Of a DNA stretch of 7,392 nt, positions 1 to 6,361 are shown piece after piece. The stretch is from Oligoflexia bacterium (GTDB lineage: Bacteria; Bdellovibrionota; UBA1018). The DNA lies in assembly GCA_903854365.1 (NCBI GenBank), contig CAINWE010000331.1, positions 1-7,392 on the forward strand, in the 5' to 3' direction. Position 1 is the first letter of the stretch, and every line of letters starts with the position of its first letter. Made by a program: the position numbers and the translations under genes. The notes below the pieces were generated by a model. The model saw nothing but the letters and a program-made list of their open reading frames with translations, had not been told where the DNA came from and did no database searches.

Positions 1-338
1 AATCGATCTTCAATCTCAAAATGAGACACTTTTTTTACTTTCAACTGATTGATCGTTAACCTGAGGCGATCCTCAAATGAACCCGAGAAGCTTCACAGCG
101 ACTCATAGATCACTTCATACCCCGCCTTTCTTAACTCTTGGGCATAACCCCTCATTGCAGATAGAAAGAATAGAATTTTATGCTTATGATATTTGAAATG
201 AGTGCAAAGCTCTTCATCCTCTCTCATAAAGATGGTCAAACCCAACCCAGGACTGAGGCGTTCTTTGAGCTTTTCTAAGGGAAAGAGCTGACTCCCGAGT
301 ATCACAACAAGATGAGAACCTAATTTTCCATGAAACAT
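1..338 (-). pseudogene. Photolyase/cryptochrome-related protein (DPRP family), 5' part, interrupted by in-frame TGA; runs off the window
   Basis: The first 81 codons match the N-terminus of deoxyribodipyrimidine photolyase-related proteins, the iron-sulfur bacterial cryptochrome/(6-4) photolyase group, which are normally about 500 residues and act on DNA with FAD. Visible family signs are the Rossmann-like strand LVVILGSQLFP near residues 10-20, the segment MREDEELCTHFKYHKHK, and the helix FFLSAMRGYAQELRKAGYEV. The usual Asp of the GDQL motif is Ser here. A TGA at 93-95 stops the frame. The same frame continues past it with SGSFEDRLRLTI and then VSHFEIEDR, which is what the family has at this place, so the stop interrupts a gene rather than ends one. 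An AAGAGG Shine-Dalgarno lies 5 bases before the ATG at 336-338. The downstream end is outside the window. Family call is firm; whether the stop is a mutation or a sequencing error is open. Confidence 0.8.
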
Positions 339-491
339 ACGTGCCTCTTATCTCTCAGCGCTCAGTCCGTTGAAGTAATCCAGCCTTAACTCATCACACC
401 AAAAACGACCTGCATCAAGTCAATGAACCGGTCGACCGTTTGCAAATCAGTGTCCGATGCAATCGATTTGCCTAATCAAACCGGAGATCAT
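339..491. other. OsmC to photolyase intergenic gap with inverted repeats
   Basis: This 153-base gap contains a perfect 10-bp palindrome CGGTCGACCG at 429-438. Beside it is an inverted repeat with 7-bp arms GCAAATC (442-448) and GATTTGC (465-471) separated by 16 bases. Neither is followed by a T-run on the minus strand, so a rho-independent terminator is not supported. I found no convincing sigma70 promoter for the photolyase gene. An operator or an attenuating structure is possible, but only the symmetry is seen. Confidence 0.3.
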
Positions 492-956
492 TCAAGCCAC
501 TGGCAACCCATCGATTCGTTCCACGATCTGAAACTCAAACTGACAGTGAGTTTTCACTGAGTTTAAAATAAATCCAGATTCAGATGCCTTCTTTGCCAAG
601 AGCAGAGCTCGCTCAGGATGTGAAGGAGCCACGATCTTCGCCACGATTGAACATTCTTTCATCATCGGGCGTTTCTGATCATCTAAGTCGACCTTAAGTT
701 TCGAAAAAACCATCACCTGATCGTAATTAAGTTTAGAATTCTCCGCATAGACCTTGAAGGTCGCCAAAAAACAATTTGCTAGCGCTTGATTAAACAGATC
801 CTCAGGACTAAGACCACCCCCCGGACCATTGAATTCGGGAGGTATCGAAAGCTGCATTTCCTGCTCTTGACTCCGCCCAGTCCAAAGTACTTTGATACCA
901 GAGTTCGAGACCGCCTCTGCACTAAACTCAATTGGATATTTCAACATAGCGTCCAT
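492..956 (-). CDS. OsmC/Ohr family peroxiredoxin-like protein
   Basis: This is a cytosolic thiol-dependent peroxidase of the OsmC/Ohr superfamily, which reduces organic hydroperoxides and protects against oxidative or osmotic stress. The 154-residue length is normal. The two reactive cysteines are in place: Cys62 in ALANCFLATF, after the typical GLSPEDLFNQ stretch, and Cys138 in SVKTHCQF near the C-terminus. The Gly-rich loop NGPGGG precedes the first. Cys102 is extra. The start is uncertain. The Shine-Dalgarno AAGGAG (959-964) is only 2 bases from the ATG at 954-956 but 11 from the in-frame ATG at 945-947, so a 151-residue product beginning MLKYPIEF is possible. The sequence resembles the general OsmC group more than classical OsmC or Ohr, so I give no symbol. 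Its stop is a TGA at the expected family length, which argues that TGA is a true stop in this organism. Confidence 0.9.
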   Translation of the reverse strand: MDAMLKYPIEFSAEAVSNSGIKVLWTGRSQEQEMQLSIPPEFNGPGGGLSPEDLFNQALANCFLATFKVYAENSKLNYDQVMVFSKLKVDLDDQKRPMMKECSIVAKIVAPSHPERALLLAKKASESGFILNSVKTHCQFEFQIVERIDGLPVA

Positions 957-958
957 CT

Positions 959-964
959 CTCCTT
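959..964 (-). promoter_or_regulatory. Ribosome binding site of the OsmC gene
   Basis: AAGGAG on the minus strand is the only good Shine-Dalgarno near this start. It leaves 2 bases to the first ATG and 11 to the second in-frame ATG three codons later, so it slightly favours the second ATG. Confidence 0.6.
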
Positions 965-1159
965 GAAATTTATGGCATGAATGCCGGCTACAATCACTGT
1001 ACTCGCTCTCACTCTCTCTCCTCGATTGATACTCAATACGGAATTAATCTACACGACCGCTTTCCACAAGTCTTGGGTTGACCGACCCACCTTCGTCAAT
1101 TCATTCAAGATGATAAGTCCGCAGCTTCGTTCGCATGATTTTTTTCATCTCATCCTAGT

Positions 1160-1447
1160 TCAGCTGATTTGAAAAATCCTCCCGAGCGCCCCAAACCATA
1201 GATTCGGCCCCCCCGTCCGGGAGTTCATCCCGCGATTTCTACTTAACTTTCCGGAGCTACAAAGAGGAGCTAAGGCAATCAAATCTTGCTCCAAAAATGA
1301 GGCCTCACCACTTGGAAGTTTGATTGCGACGTACTGGAACTTACCAGCAAATGCCCCGCCTGCGGTACCGATAAAAATCAAACCCATCAGAATCCTGACA
1401 ACACTCGAGTTCTTGACTCTCTCGAGTTTGATTGAGCTCCTCATCAT
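1160..1447 (-). CDS. Possible small exported protein, unknown function
   Basis: I do not recognise this 95-residue product. Its N-terminus looks like a Sec signal peptide: basic residues (KLERVKN), a hydrophobic core (VVRILMGLIFIGTAGG) and a likely cleavage site AFA before GKF around residue 34. The next 30 residues are ordinary protein-like. The last 30 (Arg, Gly, Asn, Trp) are less so. A run of seven G on the minus strand (C at 1208-1214) lies in that last part, and the other two frames after it also read like protein for about 20 codons, so the true C-terminus may lie in another frame. There is only a weak AAGAG three bases before the ATG-ATG start. It stands alone between the remnant region downstream of the 895-residue gene and the OsmC gene. 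It could also be a chance ORF or a decayed gene. Confidence 0.35.
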   Translation of the reverse strand: MMRSSIKLERVKNSSVVRILMGLIFIGTAGGAFAGKFQYVAIKLPSGEASFLEQDLIALAPLCSSGKLSRNRGMNSRTGGPNLWFGALGRIFQIS

Positions 1448-1708
1448 AAGCTCTTACACCCTTTTTAAGGGCCTGAACAATGTGGCAAAACGCAGGACAG
1501 TTGACGAATCATACTATCTGAGTCTTCTATCTCATCACAACGCGTTTCATCGCAGCTGCTTTCTTGCACGTCCACGAGCGTAAGCCCATGCTTAATCCTC
1601 CGGCCCAAATTCTCCTGCCTCTCGCGGAAAATGTGTGACCGTATTGATCTCCCGTTGATTGAGATCAGCGAGTTTCGGCAGAAATCTCAAAAATAGACTT
1701 TTCGGTGA

Positions 1709-1834
1709 TCAGGTCATTGAACTTGGCAAGAGTCGAACCCAGTTTAATTGCAAGGGCTCGCCGAGGCGCTCTCGTAGGCTGCATAAACTCTTCAGGAGGC
1801 ATTTCGCCTGGAGAATTGGGTTTTGAGGCCTCAT
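1709..1834 (-). CDS. Candidate 41-codon ORF with a very strong Shine-Dalgarno, possibly frameshifted
   Basis: The ATG at 1832-1834 has the best ribosome binding site in the window, yet the 41-residue product (MRPQNPILQAKC and so on, Leu/Arg/Cys rich) is not convincing as a protein. The protein-like frame of the same stretch is the -1 frame. The codons CAA-AAC-CCA contain the heptamer A AAC CCA (1817-1823), which has the X XXY YYZ form. A -1 slip there would give a 56-residue product ending SIFEISAETR. This could be a real small gene, a frameshifted gene, or a chance Shine-Dalgarno arising from codons for Gly-Gly-Gly in the remnant frame. I cannot decide between these. Confidence 0.2.
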   Translation of the reverse strand: MRPQNPILQAKCLLKSLCSLRERLGEPLQLNWVRLLPSSMT

Positions 1835-1838
1835 AGAC

Positions 1839-1847
1839 ACCTCCTCC
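1839..1847 (-). promoter_or_regulatory. Near-perfect Shine-Dalgarno GGAGGAGGT
   Basis: GGAGGAGGTG on the minus strand contains AGGAGGTG, complementary to eight consecutive bases of the usual 16S rRNA 3' end. It sits 4 to 5 bases before an ATG at 1832-1834, a good spacing. No other gene in the window has a site this strong, so it either marks a real start or is a coincidence of a GGA-GGA-GGT codon run. Confidence 0.45.
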
Positions 1848-1905
1848 GTAATGCTAATCGACAAGCAATACCTCAGCGGTACCATCATCATCGAGGCCGA
1901 CTCTA

Positions 1906-4593
1906 CTACTCACCCTCCGGAGATTCAACGCGAGAATTCATTTTCCCCTCGTAAGCGTCAAGCTGATCTAGGGTAAAGCCTGCCTGAACAAAAAGGGCTC
2001 TCACCTGTATCAGCAGATCCGGGCTAATTCGCCCACTTGAAGCATTCGCCCCATGGATATCATGCCAAGTCAGAGTATTTGTAGTACCAAACCCACGGTA
2101 CAAGCGATCCGTTACCACTACTTTGCCGTTTCTAGAATCCACTTCAAATCGAGTCCGCAGTCTCTCCAAAACTTTACGACACTCTTTCACCAGGTCATCA
2201 AAACTATTGCTGAACGCTCGCCCCATTTCGGTTGTGTCTTCGTTCAGAACTTCTCTGATGAATTTACGAAAACCAGAATAACTCATCGCAGCATCCAACT
2301 CCCTTAAATAAGCACGATCCAGCTCGTCTCGATCCTCTCGTGTCGGAGTCGTTCCTCCGTGCCCTCCCCCTCCCATAAGAGCAGGAGATAGCCTTTCAGG
2401 CATTCTACCTCCTCTTGCCCCATCCTCGTTTGAACTCCCCTTAGAGCTGGCTCTCCCCTCAGTGCCTGACTCTTTCAATTGTTCAATCAGCTTTGAACGT
2501 ATTCCGGTGAACTCGTCGTGCTTACTAACTAGGGCAAAAGCAAGTATCCACTTCTGGCGATTCACCTTCTGACTCATGGCGGACTCTCGATCATCACTGC
2601 CAAGTTTACCGTTGAGCTGAGCGATTGCGTCCATCGCAAGAGAAGCCCCGCCATCCTCCCCCTCACCTAACCAAGCCTCAAGGCGGCTGACTTCATCCCG
2701 AGGAAAAAGCCGGTCCCGTAAAATCTTGAGATCTACTGCATACACCCTACGCTGTGTCAGCTCTGAAATATTCTCAATAAGAACTCTAAAGAATTCCTCT
2801 GATTCTTGCGGTTCTGCGTCGACCACCGCGGATAGAAATTTGCCGCTCAGATCATAAGGCGAAAACTTACCAGCTCGAAGTTCGTCCGTAGCAAGCTCCA
2901 CCGGACTGATACATTTCCTAACCAAAGGGGCGGCAACCCGGTGAGGGGAAACACCACCTTCAAAAGTGCTCACCACCCTGGCGTGTCCACCAACCCCCAA
3001 AACCAACTCATCGCGCCCCAAAAACGGCTGAACCCGCGATCTGAGCTCGCGAGAGGAGTGCCACTCAGTCGGCAGTGACTCCCAAAGCGCCCTCAACCGA
3101 GCACTGAGCCCTACGGAATCCTCGCTCCACCGAGACGATAACTCCTGGCTTAAAACCCTCATTAGTTCGCTGGCGGTAACCACTTCCTGCTCGAGCGCAC
3201 TGACTGCCTCTGCAAGACTACGAGCAGATCGAAGGCCCGAATCCCCAGCTCCTGAAACGGTTGTAGTTTGCTCCTTGGAATCAGAAACGAAATGCAGAAA
3301 CCCCTGAGCTCCAGCAATAAGCCTGTCCATCAGCTTCAGCTCGGCAGATACAGGATCGCCAGCACTACCGCCTGACCCGTCAACACTCCCCCCGCCATCA
3401 GAATCAACCCCCTTGGTTTCAAACGCCCGGATGAGTCGATCCCTCAAACTGCTCACGCTCTCGTTCAGAACCCTAGCCTGCAAGCTCCGCAGACTTTTCG
3501 CACCAGCACTTCGCCCCGCGAGGCGACTCATCACTTGAGCGTAAACACCTTGCGCCGCTGCCTTAAACTCACTCTTACCATGCCAGGCACTTGCCCCAAG
3601 CAGAGAGTCCCAATCGACCTCCAATTCCTCCGGCTTGACCACCGCGGGGATCAGGGCAGGCTCGGCACCACCTCCTCCAATTACTGTCACTGCCTGAGAC
3701 TCCAACCTCTCCTTTTCCATTGCTACCCGCCTAGCATCATCAAGCTCAGAAACCCTCACCTCGCAACTCCGCCCGGCACTGCTTAACGTGTTTCTCGTCA
3801 GTCTTAGAGACTCTAATAGAAGAAGGTCCTGCGCGGATGGGCATGCACCCGCAAGCGTATTAGCCACTAACCCCTGCGCGGCCTCTTCAATTTGCTGTTC
3901 AACCAGGCCCTCTGCCAGCTTCGCGATGGGCAGGAGAACCCTCATAAAACTAGCAGACGCCTCCAAAGCACTGCTCGATGGGTCTTGTTGCGCGCGTTTC
4001 AGCATCTCCCTGAGGGTGGCGTAGCTTTGATGTTTGAATCCGGACTTATTTTTTAATTTAGTATCCACCCAAGGATAGACTTCGGGAGTAAATGCCGGCG
4101 TCCGCTTTAACAACGCACCAAATGATCCAAAGCATTCAGAAAATCCACTTTGAGTGAGGTAATGGCTCCAACCAGGTCTTTCAACATTTTGCTGATCTAA
4201 CGCAGCTACCGCGAATTCTGCCAAGTTTTCAGCAGCATCTTTAACTTTAACGGTTGCGGTTGGTCTCTCCCACAAGAGAAAAGGGGCATAATAGAACGGG
4301 ACTCGCATAGCTGGATTCAAGCTAGCACCTCGATCAGAAATAGAAATTGAGGCATTCGAGAGCCGGAAAGCTCCACCTCCCTTCTGACGCAAGAAACTCA
4401 TCAAGCCTTCAAATCCATTCTTATCCAATCGCTTCTGAGATAAAAGAGACCTAAATTTTTCTTCCTCGCCATCCGGAAGACCCGGCAAATCAAAAAGCAA
4501 GACATAGTTCACATGATCAATACGAATCGTCGCTGCGAAGGCTTTGCACTCTATAACCGCCTGATCAAAAACACTTAAAAGAGAAACCCACAC
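1906..4593 (-). CDS. Large exported hypothetical protein, 895 residues, paralogue of the upstream 403-residue protein
   Basis: I do not recognise a named family. Residues 1-20 resemble the end of a signal peptide (ALVWVSLLSVF core upstream and through the start, cleavage near AFA-ATI). Residues 80-107 (ISIS, then VPFYYAPFLL) match residues 146-170 of the 403-residue protein (TISV, then LPVFYAPLFAL). Residues 768-885 match its last 110 residues, for example GFRKFIREVL to SFRAFFMTIL, LRTRFEV to LRSRYEL, and VRALFVQAGF to LREFFNFSGI. Between them lie several hundred extra residues, mostly charged Ala/Glu/Leu helices separated by Gly/Ser linkers near 305-308, 400-415 and 741-747. The GTG at 4591-4593 is the only in-frame start for this length, but it has no Shine-Dalgarno and lies against a hairpin. 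The gene ends in TAG-TAG. It probably acts in the envelope or outside the cell, by inference from the signal peptide only. Confidence 0.8.
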   Translation of the reverse strand: MWVSLLSVFDQAVIECKAFAATIRIDHVNYVLLFDLPGLPDGEEEKFRSLLSQKRLDKNGFEGLMSFLRQKGGGAFRLSNASISISDRGASLNPAMRVPFYYAPFLLWERPTATVKVKDAAENLAEFAVAALDQQNVERPGWSHYLTQSGFSECFGSFGALLKRTPAFTPEVYPWVDTKLKNKSGFKHQSYATLREMLKRAQQDPSSSALEASASFMRVLLPIAKLAEGLVEQQIEEAAQGLVANTLAGACPSAQDLLLLESLRLTRNTLSSAGRSCEVRVSELDDARRVAMEKERLESQAVTVIGGGGAEPALIPAVVKPEELEVDWDSLLGASAWHGKSEFKAAAQGVYAQVMSRLAGRSAGAKSLRSLQARVLNESVSSLRDRLIRAFETKGVDSDGGGSVDGSGGSAGDPVSAELKLMDRLIAGAQGFLHFVSDSKEQTTTVSGAGDSGLRSARSLAEAVSALEQEVVTASELMRVLSQELSSRWSEDSVGLSARLRALWESLPTEWHSSRELRSRVQPFLGRDELVLGVGGHARVVSTFEGGVSPHRVAAPLVRKCISPVELATDELRAGKFSPYDLSGKFLSAVVDAEPQESEEFFRVLIENISELTQRRVYAVDLKILRDRLFPRDEVSRLEAWLGEGEDGGASLAMDAIAQLNGKLGSDDRESAMSQKVNRQKWILAFALVSKHDEFTGIRSKLIEQLKESGTEGRASSKGSSNEDGARGGRMPERLSPALMGGGGHGGTTPTREDRDELDRAYLRELDAAMSYSGFRKFIREVLNEDTTEMGRAFSNSFDDLVKECRKVLERLRTRFEVDSRNGKVVVTDRLYRGFGTTNTLTWHDIHGANASSGRISPDLLIQVRALFVQAGFTLDQLDAYEGKMNSRVESPEGE

Positions 4594-4594
4594 T

Positions 4595-4612
4595 AAAGCT
4601 CGACCGAGCTTT
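4595..4612. promoter_or_regulatory. Hairpin abutting the GTG start of the 895-residue gene
   Basis: The 18-base inverted repeat has perfect 8-base arms AAAGCTCG and CGAGCTTT around a 2-base centre. On the minus strand it ends one base before the GTG start, where a ribosome binding site would be expected. On the plus strand it is followed by a short T-run, so it could also act as a weak terminator for plus-strand transcription. The symmetry is seen; its role is a guess. Confidence 0.4.
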
Positions 4613-4640
4613 TTACATAATTAATGCATAATAACCAGGA

Positions 4641-4669
4641 ACTCTATCAATACACCACTCAAAAGTCAA
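4641..4669 (-). promoter_or_regulatory. Putative sigma70 promoter for the 895-residue gene
   Basis: A -35 box TTGACT (4664-4669) and a -10 box TAGAGT (4641-4646) are separated by exactly 17 bases in the 128-base gap between the 403- and 895-residue genes. They match the consensus at 5 of 6 and 4 of 6 positions. Transcription would start near 4634, some 40 bases before the GTG. Found by eye only. Confidence 0.4.
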
Positions 4670-4721
4670 AATCCTGATGATGCACGAAGGACTGCAACTC
4701 CTCCGCTGCCCAAATATCTCA

Positions 4722-5933
4722 TCACTCAGTTTTCAGGAGTTCTTCGCGAATGCCAGAAAAATTAAAAAATTCTCTCAGACCTTCAATCAGAGGGTAGATT
4801 CCCTCAGAATCAGCAGGCCGCGACAATCGAAAACTAGCATAAGATCCGCCCAATAACCTAAAGTAATCAGTCAGTAAGTACTCTGTCACTCCCGAACGCG
4901 AAAGACACTTGAGTTCATACCGAGATCTTAACTGGCTCACATGTTTACCCAACTCTCCAATCAAATGATAGTAACTCCGGAATTCGTTGGCTGGGAAAAC
5001 TCTGTCTGATGTCAGAATTGTCATAAAGAACGCCCGAAACGAAGGAGATTTCAGAGCGTCTCCTAGGTCGTCCTCGAAAAACTCGACAAATTCATCGGAT
5101 ACTGTGCGCAAGCGAGCAGGAAATTCCCGACCCTCTCCAATTAGCCTTTTCTCAATCACTCTGGCGTTCAATCGATCCAGAAACTTGAGTACGTGGACAT
5201 GACGCCTTTCCCGACTCCGAATCAAAAACGCATCTGCAGTATCGAATCGTAAAACCCTATGAACCTTCTCAACCAGGGAAGAATCCAGTAATTCTGGAAA
5301 CTCGACCAAGTCCTCTCGATCGATCCACCGCTTTTCACCTTTAAACTCGGCGCTCAAAATCTGAGTAAGCGATTCAAACTGATCTGCTAACCTCTCCCAA
5401 TCGCCGTGACCCACCTCCTCGTTCAATGCGAAAAGTGGGGCGTAAAAAACAGGAAGTTGGTTAAAAATAGATCCGTCCTTGAGTTGAACTGAAATAGTCA
5501 CTTCCCATAAATCAAAGCCATAAACTTCCTTAAAGCTCAATAAATCCAAATCCCCACTCAAAATCAACTGAGCCACGCGGAATAAGCTCAGAGCATCGGC
5601 TCTCATGGATTTGGCAGAACCAGCCTCTCTCTCGCCAAAAGATGTTACTCGACCCACTCCCTGCCCCGCAAAAACCCGTTTCGACCAATCAAAATGTTTT
5701 GAATCATGAGTTTCTGATAGTGTTACTTCCGACGAGGTTTTGCTCAAAATTCGATTGAATGCCGATAAAGCTCCTCCAAACTCAACAGCCACAGACCGTA
5801 CTGGAAAATGAAAAATAAATTGATTTGGTCCCTGCCGAACGGGCACATCCAGAGCAAAGACGACTGTTTCTGTGCAAAAGACAACGGCACCCAGAAAAAT
5901 TCCCAGAAAAAGCAAATTGCGCTTAAGAAACAT
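4722..5933 (-). CDS. Exported hypothetical protein, 403 residues, paralogue of the 895-residue protein
   Basis: The N-terminus is a clear Sec signal peptide: MFLKRN, a hydrophobic core LLFLGIFLGAVVF, and a likely cut after VFA at residue 28 before LDVP. The mature part begins with a strand-like NQFIFHFPV, has a central TISV to LPVFYAPLFAL segment (146-170), a charged helical stretch with an Arg/His-rich patch RSRERRHVHVLKF near 239-251, and a C-terminal domain from about 290 whose spacing matches the end of the downstream 895-residue protein. I recognise no catalytic motif or known domain. There is no good Shine-Dalgarno before the ATG; an upstream open frame overlaps the start by 11 bases, so translation may be coupled. 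After the TGA stop, the same frame continues as DIWAAEELQSFVHHQDFDF before another TGA, so the C-terminus may once have been about 20 residues longer. Probably periplasmic or surface located. Confidence 0.8.
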   Translation of the reverse strand: MFLKRNLLFLGIFLGAVVFCTETVVFALDVPVRQGPNQFIFHFPVRSVAVEFGGALSAFNRILSKTSSEVTLSETHDSKHFDWSKRVFAGQGVGRVTSFGEREAGSAKSMRADALSLFRVAQLILSGDLDLLSFKEVYGFDLWEVTISVQLKDGSIFNQLPVFYAPLFALNEEVGHGDWERLADQFESLTQILSAEFKGEKRWIDREDLVEFPELLDSSLVEKVHRVLRFDTADAFLIRSRERRHVHVLKFLDRLNARVIEKRLIGEGREFPARLRTVSDEFVEFFEDDLGDALKSPSFRAFFMTILTSDRVFPANEFRSYYHLIGELGKHVSQLRSRYELKCLSRSGVTEYLLTDYFRLLGGSYASFRLSRPADSEGIYPLIEGLREFFNFSGIREELLKTE

Positions 5934-6150
5934 AGGGCAGGGAGAATACCACTAAAACACATCTTAAACAATCGGTGTCAAAGTTCAGGGCAATCAAGAC
6001 ACTCACTTTGACTTGAGCAACCTCTAATAAAAGCTTGCTAAAAATTCCTACCAAGGCTTCAAGCCTATCCCCAGGAAGAGATCGCCTGTCGCTCAGTACG
6101 ACTGAACCCAGTTTAGGCGTGCCAGCGTGGGCGACCGAATTTTCAGCTTT
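5923..6150 (-). other. Unstarted open frame overlapping the 403-residue gene, protein-like
   Basis: From a TGA at 6151-6153 a frame stays open for 75 codons and ends in TAA at 5923-5925, overlapping the start of the 403-residue gene by 11 bases. The translation reads like protein (KLGSVVLSDRRSLPGD, then LEALVGIFSKLLLEVAQVKV and VLIALNFDTD). No ATG is present; the usable starts are a TTG and a GTG well inside. It may be the 3' end of a gene whose 5' part is in the neighbouring frame at 6093-6335, joined by a lost frame near 6150. A stop-free run of this length is not rare by chance, so the support is weak. Confidence 0.3.
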
Positions 6151-6335
6151 TCAACCTGATTCTCCTTGAACCCTTGTCTGACTTCACCCCTCTCATGCCC
6201 GTATTGCCCGGCTAGAGTCGGATTACTTCCTTGGGGGATGGAGGGCGCCCCGACCCCATGCGTCCCACTTGGATTGGCCCGCTTTGTAGCCCGCGAAAAC
6301 ACTTCATCAACGAATGAATCATCCTTCCTACGGTT
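6093..6335 (-). pseudogene. Protein-like open frame between the FGE-like and 403-residue genes, start missing
   Basis: This frame is open from just after a TAG at 6336-6338 to a TGA at 6093-6095. It begins DDSFVDEVFSRATKRANPSG and continues as a Gly/Pro/Asn-rich, then charged stretch (GEVRQGFKENQVEKLKI) that looks like a flexible region of a real protein. The only canonical start is a GTG at 6300-6302 without a ribosome binding site. An AAGGAG at 6346-6351, ten bases after the stop of the preceding gene, has no start codon at a useful distance. Near its end the neighbouring frame (5923-6150) becomes the more protein-like one. The simplest reading is a decayed or frameshifted small gene in the FGE-like/403-residue cluster. 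Function unknown. Confidence 0.35.
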
Positions 6336-6361
6336 CTAGAATCAACTCCTTAAGCCTTGCT

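Larger units (their letters stand above)
1592..1905 (-). pseudogene. Broken protein-like reading frames downstream of the 895-residue gene
   Basis: After the TAG-TAG that ends the large gene, protein-like sequence goes on in a shifted frame. The order is SSRVGLDDDGTAEVLLVD, then a TAG (1854-1856), then without frame change HYGGGVYEASKPNSPGEM and about 45 more residues up to TEKSIF and a TGA at 1665-1667. Near a run of five T (A at 1689-1693) a +1 shift moves into another frame that reads RFLPKLADLNQREINTV and then EAGEFGPED before TAA (1592-1594); even this continues with AWAYARGRARKQLR to a TGA at 1547-1549. A single extra T in the run would explain the shift. I do not recognise the protein. 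It may be the lost C-terminus of the 895-residue protein, a separate decayed gene, or a small gene as described for the ORF at 1709-1834. Composition is the only evidence. Confidence 0.4.

Noticed and set aside
81..91. The 11-mer ACCCGAGAAGC occurs here and again at 7382-7392, near both ends of the window
   Set aside because: Several 11-base matches are expected by chance in 7.4 kb, the window ends are arbitrary, and no mobile-element gene lies between.
93..95. TGA recoded as an amino acid (Trp, Gly or Sec)
   Set aside because: The OsmC gene ends in TGA at its normal length, tryptophan is encoded by TGG throughout, and the other interruptions include TAG and TAA.
1456..1475. CCCTT/AAGGG hairpin as a terminator
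   Set aside because: The stem is only 5 bp with a 3-base loop and is not followed by a T-run on the minus strand.
1735..1746. The 12-mer GAACCCAGTTTA is repeated at 6104-6115, and both copies translate to KLGS in remnant frames
   Set aside because: One or two such 12-mers are expected by chance in a window of this size, and the flanking residues do not align clearly, so I do not claim the two remnants are related.
5744..5971. A minus-strand ORF whose start also resembles a signal peptide
   Set aside because: It is a frame shadow of the signal peptide of the 403-residue protein. The other frame has the better basic n-region and continues into a long protein with a paralogue.
5953..5981. TTGACA box (5976-5981) as a promoter for the 403-residue gene
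   Set aside because: At 17-base spacing the -10 position reads GTTTTA, which is too far from consensus to support a promoter.
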